A stretch of DNA of 64,000 nt from Streptomyces canus (GCF_030816965.1 NZ_JAUSYQ010000002.1:4249001-4313000), one strand, 5' to 3'. Positions 53,276 through 63,179 are shown, counted from the stretch's first letter. Program-made: numbers and translations. The notes: generated by a model from the sequence alone, not told the origin.

Positions 53276-53452
53276 TCAGAGGTGGTGGGGCGGCTTCTCG
53301 TCGAGGAAGCGCTTCAGGTCGGCCGCGCTGTCGGTGCGCGGCCGGTCGCCCCAGCCTCGGTCGGTGTCGTCCGGGGACTGCTGGTCCAGCGGATCGTCGA
53401 AGACCAGCGCGGGCTTCGGCTCGGAGGGCGCGGGGTCGGGGGCGGTGCTCAC
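53276..53452 (-). CDS. Small acidic hypothetical protein
   Basis: 58 aa from GTG 53452, Pro/Asp-rich, ending DSAADLKRFLDEKPPHHL. Likely disordered with one C-terminal helix. Good codon bias; convergent with mscL, 22 bp apart. I recall similar short proteins at this place in Streptomyces but no function. Confidence 0.65.
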   Translation of the reverse strand: MSTAPDPAPSEPKPALVFDDPLDQQSPDDTDRGWGDRPRTDSAADLKRFLDEKPPHHL

Positions 53453-53565
53453 AGGTCCAGGGTACGGCAGCGGTCCCGACGGCTCGTATGACGCGGATCC
53501 CTCACCGGGGCAGCTTGTGAACGGGCGCAAAGGAATTTCCGTTCGGTATCTGCTGTGCTTGGGCC

Positions 53566-54765
53566 ATGACATCCAGTCCGACGCGCAGTCCACTGCGCAG
53601 ACTCACCGCCCGCGGCCGGGACGAGGCCCACAGGGTCGCCTCGCCACTGGAGCTCTTCTTCGACCTGTGCTTCGTCGTGGCCATCGCCCAGGCGGGCGTG
53701 GCCCTCGTGCACGCCATCGCCGAGGGCCACGCCGGCGAGGGGCTCCTCAACTACGCGATGCTCTTCTTCTCCATCTGGTGGGCGTGGATGAACTTCACGT
53801 GGTTCGCCTCGGCGTACGACAACGACGACGCGCTTTACCGGGTCGTCACCCTGCTGCAGATCGCCGGTGTTCTGGTGCTGGCGGCCGGCGTGCCCCGGGC
53901 GTTCGAGGACCACGAGTTCCTGGCCGTGTGGCTGGGCTATGTGATCATGCGGCTGGCGCTGATCGCACAGTGGCTGCGGGTGGCGCGTTCGAGCGAGGGC
54001 GCGGAGCGGACGATGGCCCTGCGGTACGTGTTCGGCGTGCTGCTGTGCCAGGTCGGCTGGCTGGGGCTGCTGCTACTGCCCGAGGGCGGACGGGCCTGGG
54101 TCTTCCTGGTGATGGTGGTGCTGGAGATGGCTGTGCCGCCCTTCGCCGAGAGGGACCATCCGACGTCGTGGCATCCGCACCACATCGCGGAACGGTACGG
54201 GCTGTTCACGATCATCGTGCTCGGCGAGACGATCGCCGCCGCCACGGTCGCCGTGAAGTCCGGCCTCGACGAGAACGACGCGCTGGACGAGCTGCTGCCG
54301 ATCGCCATGGGCGGACTGCTGATCATCTTCGCCGCCTGGTGGATCTATTTCGTGGTGCCCATCCACGGCCATCTGCGCTCCAACAAGCAGGCGTTCCTGT
54401 GGGGATACGGCCACTACCTGGTGTTCGCCTCGGCCGCCGCGATCGGGGCGGGCCTGGAGGTGGCCGTGGAACAGGCCGTCGGCAAGGCACACATCTCGAC
54501 ACTGGCCGCGTCGGCCGCGGTGACCTTGCCGACCGCCCTCTATCTGCTGACCGTCTGGGTCCTGCACTCGAGGCATTTCAAGGTGGGCATCGCGCAGCAA
54601 CTGGTGCTGCCGGCCACGGCGTTGGCGGTGATCTGCTGCACCTTCCTGGGCGACTGGGCGGTGCCGGCCGCGGGCATCGTGGCGACGCTGGCGGTGGTGA
54701 CCGGGACGACGTTGACCGCGCGTACGGCGGCCCGGGAGCGCGGGGAGCCGGTTCGGGCGGCGTGA
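53566..54765 (+). CDS. ltrA: Low-temperature-requirement A family membrane protein
   Basis: 399 aa, about 11 helices. The LtrA signatures are VASPLELFFDLCFVVAIAQ near residues 25-43, WWAWMNFTWFASAYDNDD and HHIAERYGLFTIIVLGE. Function is poorly known; Listeria mutants fail to grow in the cold. ATG 53566 without an obvious ribosome site. Divergent from the small acidic gene. Confidence 0.9.
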   Translation: MTSSPTRSPLRRLTARGRDEAHRVASPLELFFDLCFVVAIAQAGVALVHAIAEGHAGEGLLNYAMLFFSIWWAWMNFTWFASAYDNDDALYRVVTLLQIAGVLVLAAGVPRAFEDHEFLAVWLGYVIMRLALIAQWLRVARSSEGAERTMALRYVFGVLLCQVGWLGLLLLPEGGRAWVFLVMVVLEMAVPPFAERDHPTSWHPHHIAERYGLFTIIVLGETIAAATVAVKSGLDENDALDELLPIAMGGLLIIFAAWWIYFVVPIHGHLRSNKQAFLWGYGHYLVFASAAAIGAGLEVAVEQAVGKAHISTLAASAAVTLPTALYLLTVWVLHSRHFKVGIAQQLVLPATALAVICCTFLGDWAVPAAGIVATLAVVTGTTLTARTAARERGEPVRAA

Positions 54766-54860
54766 CCTCGTCCGGCTGGGGCCACCTCGTCCGGCTGGGC
54801 CGCGAGGAGTTCGGACCGCCGGTTGTGAGGAGTGCGGCGGGGCTGGCCGAGACTGGTTCC

Positions 54861-55892
54861 ATGACAGTTGACGCTCTGACGGATGTCGCCGGGGTGCGCG
54901 TGGGGCACGCGACGCGCACCGGCGACGGTTGGCTCACCGGCACCACCGTCGTGCTCGCCCCGGAGGGCGGGGCCGTCGCCGCGGTGGACGTACGCGGTGG
55001 AGGTCCCGGCACCAAGGAGACCGACGCGCTCGATCCGCGCAACCTGGTGCAGAAGGTCGAGGCGATCGTGCTGACCGGGGGCAGCGCGTACGGGCTCGAC
55101 GCGGCCTCCGGGGTGATGGCCTGGCTGGAGGAGCAGGGCCGGGGGGTGCGGGTGGGGCCGGATCCCTCGCATGTGGTGCCTGTCGTGCCTGCCGCGTGTG
55201 TCTTCGACCTGGGGCGGGGCGGTGACTTCCGGGCCCGGCCGGACGCGGCGACCGGGCGGGCCGCCGTCGAGGCCGCCGCGGCGAGTGCCTTCGGTGCGCA
55301 GGTGCCGGAGGGGTGTGTGGGGGCGGGGACGGGGGCCGCGGTCGGGGCGATGAAGGGAGGGGTGGGGACGGCGAGCGTCGTCCTCCCCTCGGGGATCACC
55401 GTGGCGGCGTTGGTGGTGGCCAACGCGGTGGGGGCGGTGTCCGATCCGGAGACGGGGGTTCTGTATGGGGAGTTGTTCGACGGGCGGGTGCGGTATCCGG
55501 AGGAGCGGGTGCACGACGCCGCGCGTCGGCGGCTCGCCGAGACCGCGGCGAAGAATGCGCCGCCGCCTCTGAACACCACGCTCGCGGTGGTGGCCACCGA
55601 CGCGGAACTGTCGAAGGCACAGGCCCAGAAGGTGGCCGGGACCGCGCACGACGGCATCGCGCGTGCCGTGCGGCCGGTGCACCTGCTGCACGATGGCGAC
55701 ACAGTGTTCACCCTGGCCACGGGGGCGCGACCGCTCGCCGCCGGGGATCCGCTCGCGCTCAACCCCGTGCTCGCCGCGGGTGCGGATGTGGTGACGCGGG
55801 CGATCGTGCGGGCCGTGCGGGCGGCGGAGTCGGTGGAGGGGGCGGGTGGAGCGTGGCCGGCCTACCGGGAGCTGTACGGCGCTGGGGCGTGA
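54861..55892 (+). CDS. P1-family (DmpA/BapA-like) self-processing peptidase
   Basis: 343 aa Ntn-fold aminopeptidase. LTDVAGVRVGHATR at the N-terminus and VLTGGSAYGLDAASGVMAWL are typical. The autocleavage site is probably in PPPLNTTLAVVATDA near residue 241, exposing a Thr nucleophile. ATG 54861. Short direct repeats CCTCGTCCGGCTGGG lie just upstream (54766-54800). Its stop codon is immediately followed by a repeat array. Confidence 0.88.
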   Translation: MTVDALTDVAGVRVGHATRTGDGWLTGTTVVLAPEGGAVAAVDVRGGGPGTKETDALDPRNLVQKVEAIVLTGGSAYGLDAASGVMAWLEEQGRGVRVGPDPSHVVPVVPAACVFDLGRGGDFRARPDAATGRAAVEAAAASAFGAQVPEGCVGAGTGAAVGAMKGGVGTASVVLPSGITVAALVVANAVGAVSDPETGVLYGELFDGRVRYPEERVHDAARRRLAETAAKNAPPPLNTTLAVVATDAELSKAQAQKVAGTAHDGIARAVRPVHLLHDGDTVFTLATGARPLAAGDPLALNPVLAAGADVVTRAIVRAVRAAESVEGAGGAWPAYRELYGAGA

Positions 55893-56120
55893 TGCCTGCG
55901 GCGGCCTGTATCGGTTTGGTGAGGGCGGGAGCCTCCGGCGGTTGAGCGGGATGCCTGCGGCAGCCCGGCCCCTTTCGGCTTCGGTGGGAGCCGGAACCTC
56001 CGGCGGTTGAGCGGGATGCCTGCGGCGGCCCGGCCCCTTCCGGCTTCGGTGGGAGCCGGAACCTCCGGCGGTTGAGCGGGATGCCTGCGGCGGCCCGGCC
56101 CCTTCCGGCTTCGGTGGGGG
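55892..56120. repeat. 65-bp tandem repeat array
   Basis: Units begin ATGCCTGCGGC at 55892 (59 bp, divergent), 55951 (65 bp), 56016 (65 bp) and 56081 (partial, to about 56120). Copies two and three differ at only a few positions. Each full unit contains TTCCGGCT-N8-AGCCGGAA, an 8-bp hairpin, and AACCTCCGGCGGTT. It starts at the peptidase stop codon. Confidence 0.85.
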
Positions 56121-56153
56121 TGGGTGGAGCGTGACGGGTCCGGTGGGTGGGTC

Positions 56154-56261
56154 GGGGACGGGGTGGGGGGGTGTCCGTCCTCGGTCCGGCGGTTCGGCCG
56201 CTTGAGCAGGGCTCGGTGCCGGACGCCGACCACTGCGGGCGGACACCCCCGCCCCGTCCCC
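56154..56261. repeat. Long nested inverted repeat
   Basis: Left arm 56154-56177 (GGGGACGGGG...TGTCCG) and right arm 56240-56261 (CGGACA...CCGTCCCC) are complementary apart from two extra G and one mismatch. Inside, GTCCGGC (56184-56190) pairs with GCCGGAC (56218-56224). Beyond it, 56262-56584 is GC-rich with no convincing gene and presumably holds the promoter of the L,D-transpeptidase gene. Confidence 0.75.
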
Positions 56262-56584
56262 TCACCGCCGTACGCGACTACCGGCCCGTCATGGCGCGCG
56301 GTGCGGCGAACGGTCCATCGTGGTGCGGGTCACTGCGACTCCCCGGGGGCGCCGGGCTGTTTCGATGTGCGGCCACCGCCGCGCGGGCGCGACCGGCCAC
56401 TTCGGACCCGCAGCCGCCCAGCGCCCCGACTCGGGACCCCATGGGGCGCTCCGGCCAACCTCAAGCGCATCCCAGCATTCCAGCCGGGTTCTGTCACGGG
56501 ATGGCATTCGTCGCGTCGTCAGGGAACTCGAGCGGGGACCGGGTCCCTCTTTCTTCACGGAGTGGAGCGGACAGCGCACATCAC

Positions 56585-57829
56585 ATGAATCTGGAGCATC
56601 TCGTGACAACGCCGGACATAGCAGCACGGCGCGCACTGGGGGCCTGTGCCGTCCTGATGGTCGGTGCCCTCACCCTCACCGCGTGCGGAGGCGGCTCCGA
56701 CGCCGGGAGTGAAGGCAAGGGCGGCAAGGACCCCGCGAAGACCTCCGCGGCGGAGATCGTCATCTCCGCCAAGAACGGTTCGACGGGCGCGTCGATCAAC
56801 TCGACCGGCGTGAAGGTCAGTGACGGCACACTGACCGGCGTGAAGATGACGGTGGCGGGCACGGGGCAGGACGTGCCGGGGTCGATGGCCGCGGGCGGGA
56901 AGAGCTGGAAGCCCACGGAGCAGTTGGAGCGCGGGACGAAGTACCAGATCGCCGCTACGGCGAAGGACTCGGACGGCAAGTCCGTGGCCGCGAAGTCCGT
57001 CTTCACGACCGTCTCCAAGGCGAACAGCTTCATCGGAACGTACGCGCCGGACAACGGGACGACGGTCGGCGTGGGGATGCCGGTGTCCTTCAGCTTCGAC
57101 AAGGCGATCAGCGACAAGAAGGCCGTGCAGTCGCACATCACGGTGACGTCCAGCAGCGGGCAGCAGGTGGTCGGGCACTGGTTCGGGGCGCAGCGGCTCG
57201 ACTTCCGGCCCGAGGAGTACTGGAAGGCCGGCTCCAAGGTCACGATGAAGATCGACCTGGACGGGGTCAAGGGCGCCAACGGCGTCACCGGTGTGCAGGA
57301 GAAGACCGTCAGCTTCACCATCGGGCGCTCCCAGGTGTCCACGGTGGACGCCGACACGCAGGCCATGAAGGTCGTACGGGACGGGCAGACCGTCAAGTCG
57401 GTGCCGATCTCGACGGGCAGTCCGGAGTTCACCACGTACAACGGGCAGATGGTGATCTCCGAGAAGTACAAGAAGATCCGCATGGACAGCCGGACGGTCG
57501 CCCTCGCCAACGCGTACGACATCCCCGATGTCCCGGACGCGATGCGGCTGACGCAGTCCGGCACCTTCATCCACGGCAACTACTGGTACAACAAGGCCAA
57601 TCCGCCGTTCGGGCGCGAGGGCACCAGCCATGGTTGCGTCGGACTGCAGGACGTGAAGGGCGGCCAGGGGGACACCCCGGCGAAGTGGTTCTACGACAGC
57701 TCACTGATCGGGGACGTGGTGATCGTGAAGAACTCCCCCGACAAGACGGTGGCGCCCGACAACGGGCTGAACGGCTGGAACCTGTCGTGGAACGAGTGGG
57801 TCGCGGGGAGCGCCGTCAGCACCTCCTGA
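56585..57829 (+). CDS. L,D-transpeptidase lipoprotein (YkuD domain)
   Basis: 414-aa secreted lipoprotein making 3-3 peptidoglycan crosslinks. The signal has RR and the lipobox LTAC, giving mature Cys near residue 34. Two Ig-like domains (about 55-255) are followed by the YkuD domain with HGNYW and the catalytic SHGCVGL near residue 353. ATG 56585 was chosen for its signal peptide; a longer frame starts at 56147 inside the inverted repeat. A WNLSWNEW C-terminal motif is typical of actinobacterial Ldts. Confidence 0.92.
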   Translation: MNLEHLVTTPDIAARRALGACAVLMVGALTLTACGGGSDAGSEGKGGKDPAKTSAAEIVISAKNGSTGASINSTGVKVSDGTLTGVKMTVAGTGQDVPGSMAAGGKSWKPTEQLERGTKYQIAATAKDSDGKSVAAKSVFTTVSKANSFIGTYAPDNGTTVGVGMPVSFSFDKAISDKKAVQSHITVTSSSGQQVVGHWFGAQRLDFRPEEYWKAGSKVTMKIDLDGVKGANGVTGVQEKTVSFTIGRSQVSTVDADTQAMKVVRDGQTVKSVPISTGSPEFTTYNGQMVISEKYKKIRMDSRTVALANAYDIPDVPDAMRLTQSGTFIHGNYWYNKANPPFGREGTSHGCVGLQDVKGGQGDTPAKWFYDSSLIGDVVIVKNSPDKTVAPDNGLNGWNLSWNEWVAGSAVSTS

Positions 57830-57872
57830 TCATCGCAAAGGCCTTCTGACCGGGGGTTTTTGACGGAGCATC

Positions 57873-57901
57873 GGGCCGCGTGGGAACTTCCTGCGCGGCC
57901 C
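57873..57901 (+). terminator. Hairpin after the L,D-transpeptidase gene
   Basis: GGGCCGCG (57873-57880) and CGCGGCCC (57894-57901), perfect 8-bp stem, 13-base loop. Confidence 0.6.
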
Positions 57902-58006
57902 GGGCGTTTTCCGGGTGCACGTTTTCTCGGTTCCCGGACATGATGTCCGACCGAGGAGCTACGGTATGCACCCACAAGGTGACATGCAGCAACGCCGGGA
58001 GAAACC

Positions 58007-58753
58007 TTGAGCGTTCCGTACGAGACGGCAGCGTACGAACCACCCGAGTCGCCCGAGTCTCCGGAGGAGCACCTCGCGCGGCTCCTCGGTCGTGCCCTGA
58101 ACTCCTTCGAGCTGCCCGACGAGACGATACGGCGACTGGACTGCGCGCTGGCGCACGACAGTTCGCTGCACTCCGCGCACCACAGCTCGGGGCTGCACCG
58201 TGAGACGTACCGGCACACGTGGCTGCTCGCCGACGGTTCGGCGCTCACTCTCTGGGAGCTGGTCCACAACACCGCGCGGGACAGCGTTCCGCAGCACGAG
58301 GTGTACGTCGACGAGGAGGAGGTGCGTGCGGCGACCACGCGGCTGCCGTTGCCGCCCGACACCCCGGACTTCGAGCTGCCGGTGACGGTGCAGCTCACAG
58401 CCGTGCAGACACCGCGGCACGCCTACGTCCCGGACGACTCGGCGGACCACGCGCGCCGGCTCCTGCGCCGCGCGGAGAACACGGACCGGCCGGGCCCCAA
58501 GACGGCCGCACTGCTGACCGAGGCGTTCGCCCACCAGATCACGCAGGCGTTCGGACGCCCGTGCCGGGCGGGGCGCGCCGGACTGGGCTTCTCGCTGTAC
58601 GAGCACGCGTTCCTGCTGCGCGACGGCGCGGAGATCTCCCTGTGGGAGGTCGAGCACACGGCGACGCCTGACGGGCGGCACATGTGCGAGGTGTACGTCA
58701 CCGAGGACGCGGCCCGCGACGCCATGGAGCGGCGCGCGGCTCAGGTCTCCTGA
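58007..58753 (+). CDS. Conserved hypothetical protein with an internal repeat
   Basis: 248 aa, soluble, acidic. Two halves look related: HTWLLADGSALTLWELVHNT with HEVYVDEEEV in the first half, and HAFLLRDGAEISLWEVEHTA with CEVYVTEDAA in the second. This suggests an internal duplication of about 110 residues. The start is TTG 58007 with GGGAGAAA upstream. It may belong to a Streptomyces DUF family; I do not recognise a function. Confidence 0.8.
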   Translation: MSVPYETAAYEPPESPESPEEHLARLLGRALNSFELPDETIRRLDCALAHDSSLHSAHHSSGLHRETYRHTWLLADGSALTLWELVHNTARDSVPQHEVYVDEEEVRAATTRLPLPPDTPDFELPVTVQLTAVQTPRHAYVPDDSADHARRLLRRAENTDRPGPKTAALLTEAFAHQITQAFGRPCRAGRAGLGFSLYEHAFLLRDGAEISLWEVEHTATPDGRHMCEVYVTEDAARDAMERRAAQVS

Positions 58754-58831
58754 GGGGCTCACGCCCCCGCCCAAGGGCCCGCGTACAAACGCCGCGCAAG
58801 CGCCCCCCGTACGTCCGACTCCGGGCCCGTG

Positions 58832-59086
58832 TCAGCGACCGCCGCTGAGCTGTCGTACCAGACCCGCGAACGCGTCCTCCTCCGCCGGGGTCAGCTCGAC
58901 GGACTCGTGGCCGGGGCCGGTCTGTCGCTGGTGGGGCAGGGCGGGCAGGCCATGGCCGGAGCGCCACAGCGCGGCCTCGTGGCGGCCGCGGCGCAGCATG
59001 ACGGCCAGCCCGATCGCCCAGGCGACGGCCACCAGGACGAGAAGGGTCATACCAAGCAACTGGTAGACGGAGACGTGCTCAGGCAT
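58832..59086 (-). CDS. Small single-helix membrane protein
   Basis: 84 aa from ATG 59086. One N-terminal helix (about 8-28, LGMTLLVLVAVAWAIGLAVM) is followed by a basic segment and an acidic C-terminus LTPAEEDAFAGLVRQL. Family unknown. It is convergent with the preceding hypothetical gene, separated from it by 78 bp. Confidence 0.72.
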   Translation of the reverse strand: MPEHVSVYQLLGMTLLVLVAVAWAIGLAVMLRRGRHEAALWRSGHGLPALPHQRQTGPGHESVELTPAEEDAFAGLVRQLSGGR

Positions 59087-59103
59087 GCGTTCCAGTAGAC
59101 ACC

Positions 59104-59133
59104 ACGGTCCGGGACTTTGGCCCCGGACCGTGA
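59104..59133 (-). terminator. Terminator of the fructose PTS operon
   Basis: CACGGTCCGGG (59104-59114) and CCCGGACCGTG (59123-59133), perfect 11-bp stem with an 8-base loop, 52 bp past the fruA stop. Confidence 0.8.
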
Positions 59134-59185
59134 CGTATCTCGCAGGTGCCGTGAACAACTCACAGCCGCCCCAAAAGGGCAGGGG

Positions 59186-61268
59186 TTACGCGGCGACCGG
59201 CTGCTTCTGCTCGGGCGTCGGGGCGTCGGCGGCCCCCGTCGCCGCGGTGGCCGCCGTCCCCGCGGCCGGCTTGCGCATGCTCTTCAGGACGACCACCAGG
59301 CCGGTCGTGACGCACACGCCCGCCGCGATGGCGATCAGGTAGAGGAACGGGCTGCCGATCAGCGGGACCACGAAGATGCCGCCGTGCGGGGCGCGCAGGG
59401 TGGCGCCGAAGGCCATCGACAGGGCGCCGGTGACCGCGCCGCCCGCCATGGAGGCGGGGATGACGCGCAGCGGGTCGGCCGCGGCGAACGGGATCGCGCC
59501 CTCGGAGATGAACGAGGCGCCCAGGACCCAGGCCGCCTTGCCGTTCTCGCGCTCGGTCTGTGTGAAGAGCTTCTTGCGGACGGTCGTCGCCAGTGCCATG
59601 CCCAGCGGCGGGACCATGCCCGCGGCCATCACGGCGGCCATGACCTTCATCGCGGAGTCGCTCGGGGCCTGGACGGCGATGCCGGCGGTGGCGAAGGCGT
59701 ACGCGACCTTGTTGACCGGGCCGCCGAGGTCGAAGCACATCATCAGGCCGAGGAGAACGCCGAGCAGGATGGCGTTGCTGCCGGAGAGGCCGTTGAGCCA
59801 GTCCGTCATGCCCTTCTGGGCCTCGGCGATGGGCTTGCCGATCACCACGAACATCAGGAAGCCGACGATCAGCGAGGAGATCAGCGGGATCACCACCACC
59901 GGCATGATGCCGCGCAGCACCGGTGGGATCTTGATCCGCTGGATCGCGAGGACCACACCACCCGCCAGCAGACCGGCGACCAGGCCGCCCAGGAAGCCGG
60001 CGGCGATCTGCGAGGAGATCATTCCGCCGACGAAGCCAGGGACAAGACCGGGGCGGTCCGCCATGCCGTACGCGATGTATCCGGCGAGGACCGGGATGAG
60101 GAAGCCGAAGGCGACCCCCCCGATCTGGAACAGCAGGGCGCCCCAGCTGTCGATCTCGGTCCAGGAGAAGTGCTTCATGACCGAGGGCGCGCTCGCGATC
60201 TGCCAGCCGCCGATCGCGAACCCGAGAGCGAGCAGCAGACCGCCCGCGGCGACGAACGGGACCATGTAACTCACGCCGGTCATCAGCCACTTGCGGAGCT
60301 TGGTGCCGTAGCTGTCGCCGGACTCGCCGGCCCGCTCAACGGGCGTACCGCCCTGGGCGCCCGCGGTGACCTCGCCGCGCTCGGCCCTGCCGCGCACGTC
60401 GGCGATCAGTTCGGCGGGCTTGTTGATGCCGGCCTTCACGCCGACGTCGACCGTGGGCTTCCCGGCGAAGCGGTCCTTCTCGCGCACGGGCACGTCGTGG
60501 GCGAAGATCACCGCCGTCCGCCGCCGCGATGACCGCCGGGTCGAGCCGGGTGAAGCCGGCCGAGCCCTGCGTCTCGACGACGAGTTCGACGCCCGCCTCG
60601 CGGCCGGCGTTCTCCAGCGACTCGGCCGCCATGTAGGTGTGGGCGATGCCGGTCGGGCAGGACGTGACGGCGACGATCCGGAAGGGGCGCGCGTCCTGCG
60701 CCGGCTCCGCTGCCGTACTGGCCGTTGCGGTACTGGCCGTTGCGGCATCGGCGGAGGCCGCCGCCGATGCCGCAACGGAGTCTTCACCGGCACCCGGAGT
60801 GGCCTCGGCGGCCGCCTCCGCCGGTGCCTCGTCCCCACGGATCAGCGCCGCGGCGCTCTCCGCGTTCCCCGCCGACCGCAGCGCGTCCGTGAACTCGGCG
60901 TTCATGAGCTGGCGCGCGAGTGAGGACAGGATCGTCAGGTGGGCGTCGTCCGCGCCGGCCGGTGCGGCGATCAGGAAGATCAGGTCGGCAGGACCGTCGG
61001 CCGCGCCGAAGTCGATCCCGGCCGCGCTGCGCCCGAAGGCGAGCGTCGGCTCGGTGACGTGTTCGCTGCGGCAGTGCGGGATGCCGATGCCGCCGTCGAG
61101 GCCGGTCGGCATCTGGGCCTCGCGGGCGGCCACGTCGGCGAGGAAGCCCTCCAGGTCGGTCACCCGGCCCAGGGCGACCATGCGCTCGGCGAGGGCACGC
61201 GCCGCCGCTTCCTTGGTGTCGGCGGACAGGTCGAGATCGACCAGGTCCGCGGTGATCATGTCGCTCAT
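59186..61268 (-). CDS. fruA: Fructose PTS EIIABC, interrupted by a frameshift in IIB
   Basis: Phosphorylates and imports fructose as fructose-1-phosphate. ATG 61268 with AAGGAG begins IIA (phospho-His in [12 protein letters not shown]). An Ala-rich linker leads to IIB with its phospho-Cys in [16 protein letters not shown]. After VIAAAD the frame is lost; IIB resumes in another frame as [15 protein letters not shown] and continues into the IIC membrane domain (about ten helices) to 59186. A single extra G (C on the plus strand) near 60511-60517 explains it. Restoring it gives about 693 aa. Either a sequencing error or a real mutation. Confidence 0.9.
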
Positions 61269-61452
61269 CGCGGGCTCCTTCGCACGCGTATCGCCCGGGG
61301 AGTGGGGTGGGCGGTGGTGAGGGGGACGGGGGTGCAGCGGTGTGGGGTTTCGGGGGTGGTGGGGTGGCTCAGACGGCCCTGCCACCCGTGGGCCGCGGCG
61401 AGTAACGGGGAGGCTCGCCGCCTCAGCGCCGTCCGGCACAACAGGGGGTCCG

Positions 61453-62400
61453 TCATGACACCGGCTCCTTCAGCACGCGGTCCATGGGCACCTCGGCCGT
61501 GACCGACACCGCGGCCGGGTCCAGGTCGTCCGGCGTCGGCATCACGCTGCCGGGCAACTGAACGGCCGCCGCCCCGTGCGCGACCGCGGAGGCGAGGGCC
61601 TCGGGGCCGCTGCCGCCGGCGATCAGGAAGCCGGCCAGCGAGGAGTCGCCGGCGCCGACATTGCTGCGTACGACCTCCACGTGCGCGCTGCCGAACCAGG
61701 CGCCCGAGCCGTCCACGAGCAGCTGCCCGTCGGCGCCCAGGCTGGCGAGCACGGCGCGCGCGCCCATCTCACGCAGTTCCTCGGCGGCCTTCACTGCGTC
61801 GCCCACCGTGGCGAGAGGGCGCCCGACAGCCTCCGCGAGCTCCTCGGCGTTCGGCTTCACCACGTCGGGCCGTTCGCGCAGCGCTTCCAGGAGTGCGCGC
61901 CCCGAGGTGTCCAGCGCGATCCGCGCACCACCGGCGTGCGCCCGCGCGACCACCTCGGCGTACCACGACGGCGCGAGCCCCCGGGGCAGGCTCCCGCAGC
62001 ACGCGATCCACGAGGCGTCGCGCGACTGCTCGCGCACGGTCTCCAGCAAAAGCTCCTGCTCGGCGGCGGACAGCTCCGGACCCGGCGCGTTGATCTTCGT
62101 GAGCACCCCGTCCGACTCGGCGAGCGCGATGTTCGAGCGGGTGGCGCCCGCGACCGGCACCGGCGCGACCTGGATGCCCTGCGCGTCGAGCAGGTCGGCG
62201 ACCAGCGCCCCCGGCGCACCGCCCAGGGGCAGGACCGCGACCGTGCGCTGCCCGGCGGCCGTGACGGCGCGCGAGACGTTGACGCCCTTGCCGCCGGGGT
62301 CCATGCGTTCACCGGTGGCGCGGATGACCTCGCCGCGCTCCAGGGACGGGACCTCGTACGTACGGTCCAGGGACGGATTCGGGGTGACGGTGAGGATCAT
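61453..62400 (-). CDS. fruK: 1-phosphofructokinase
   Basis: PfkB-family kinase making fructose-1,6-bisphosphate, 315 aa. [13 protein letters not shown] at the N-terminus, [15 protein letters not shown], and the catalytic [20 protein letters not shown] 62400 overlaps the fruR stop (ATGA); fruA follows 184 bp later. Confidence 0.95.
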   Translation of the reverse strand: MILTVTPNPSLDRTYEVPSLERGEVIRATGERMDPGGKGVNVSRAVTAAGQRTVAVLPLGGAPGALVADLLDAQGIQVAPVPVAGATRSNIALAESDGVLTKINAPGPELSAAEQELLLETVREQSRDASWIACCGSLPRGLAPSWYAEVVARAHAGGARIALDTSGRALLEALRERPDVVKPNAEELAEAVGRPLATVGDAVKAAEELREMGARAVLASLGADGQLLVDGSGAWFGSAHVEVVRSNVGAGDSSLAGFLIAGGSGPEALASAVAHGAAAVQLPGSVMPTPDDLDPAAVSVTAEVPMDRVLKEPVS

Positions 62401-63158
62401 GCGCGCACTACTTCCGTGCCGCCGCGCTCGATCACGGCGGCGTCGTCGGGGCTCAGCCCGCTGTCGGTGATCAGCAGGTCCACGTCGCTCAGGTCACCGA
62501 AGCGGGCGAAGTGCTCCTGGCCGTGCTTGGCCGAGTCGGCGAGCAGGACCACCCGGCGGGCGGCGGCGATCGCCGCGCGCTTGACCGCGGCCTCGGCGAG
62601 GTCGGGGGTGGTGAGGCCGTGATCGGCGGAGAAGCCGTTGGCCGCCACGAAGAGGACATCGGCCCGGATCTCGCCGTACGCCCGCAGCGCCCAGGCGTCG
62701 ACCGCGGCGCGCGTACGGTGCCGTACGCGCCCCCCGACGAGGTGGAGCTGGATGCCGGGGTGGTCCGCGAGGCGGGCCGCGATCGGCAGGCTGTGGGTGA
62801 CGACGGTGAGCGAGGCCTCCAGCGGGACGGCGGCGGCCAGGCGGGCGACGGTCGTACCGGCGTCGAGGATCAGGGTGCCCTCGGTCGGCAGTTCCGCTAG
62901 GGCCGCCTTGGCGATGTGGTCCTTCTCGTCGGCCGCGGTCGTCTCGCGCTCGGCGAGGTCCGGCTCGAAGTCGAGGCGCCCGGCCGGGATGGCCCCGCCG
63001 TGCACCCGGCGCAGCAGCCCCGCCCGGTCGAGGGCCTTCAGGTCCCGGCGGATCGTCTCGGCCGTGACCTGGAACTCCTCGGCCAGTGAGACGACGTCCA
63101 CCCGCCCGCCGTCACGAGCGAGCCGGAGGATCTCCTGCTGCCGCTCCGGTGCGTACAT
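62397..63158 (-). CDS. fruR: DeoR-family regulator of the fructose operon
   Basis: 253 aa. The winged helix is YAPERQQEILRLARDGG to VTAETIRRDLKALDRAGLLRRVHGG. A DeoR sensor domain with LDAGTTVARLA and VAANGFSADHGLTTPD follows. ATG 63158 with GGAGGCG. First gene of fruRKA; probably responds to fructose-1-phosphate and represses its own operon. Confidence 0.93.
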   Translation of the reverse strand: MYAPERQQEILRLARDGGRVDVVSLAEEFQVTAETIRRDLKALDRAGLLRRVHGGAIPAGRLDFEPDLAERETTAADEKDHIAKAALAELPTEGTLILDAGTTVARLAAAVPLEASLTVVTHSLPIAARLADHPGIQLHLVGGRVRHRTRAAVDAWALRAYGEIRADVLFVAANGFSADHGLTTPDLAEAAVKRAAIAAARRVVLLADSAKHGQEHFARFGDLSDVDLLITDSGLSPDDAAVIERGGTEVVRA

Positions 63159-63179
63159 GTCCGTTCGCCTCCGATCCAT

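Noticed and set aside
55892..56120. CRISPR array
   Set aside because: Repeats are contiguous 65-bp units with no unique spacers and no cas genes.
56147..56584. N-terminal extension of the L,D-transpeptidase
   Set aside because: It would bury the lipoprotein signal peptide and crosses the long inverted repeat.
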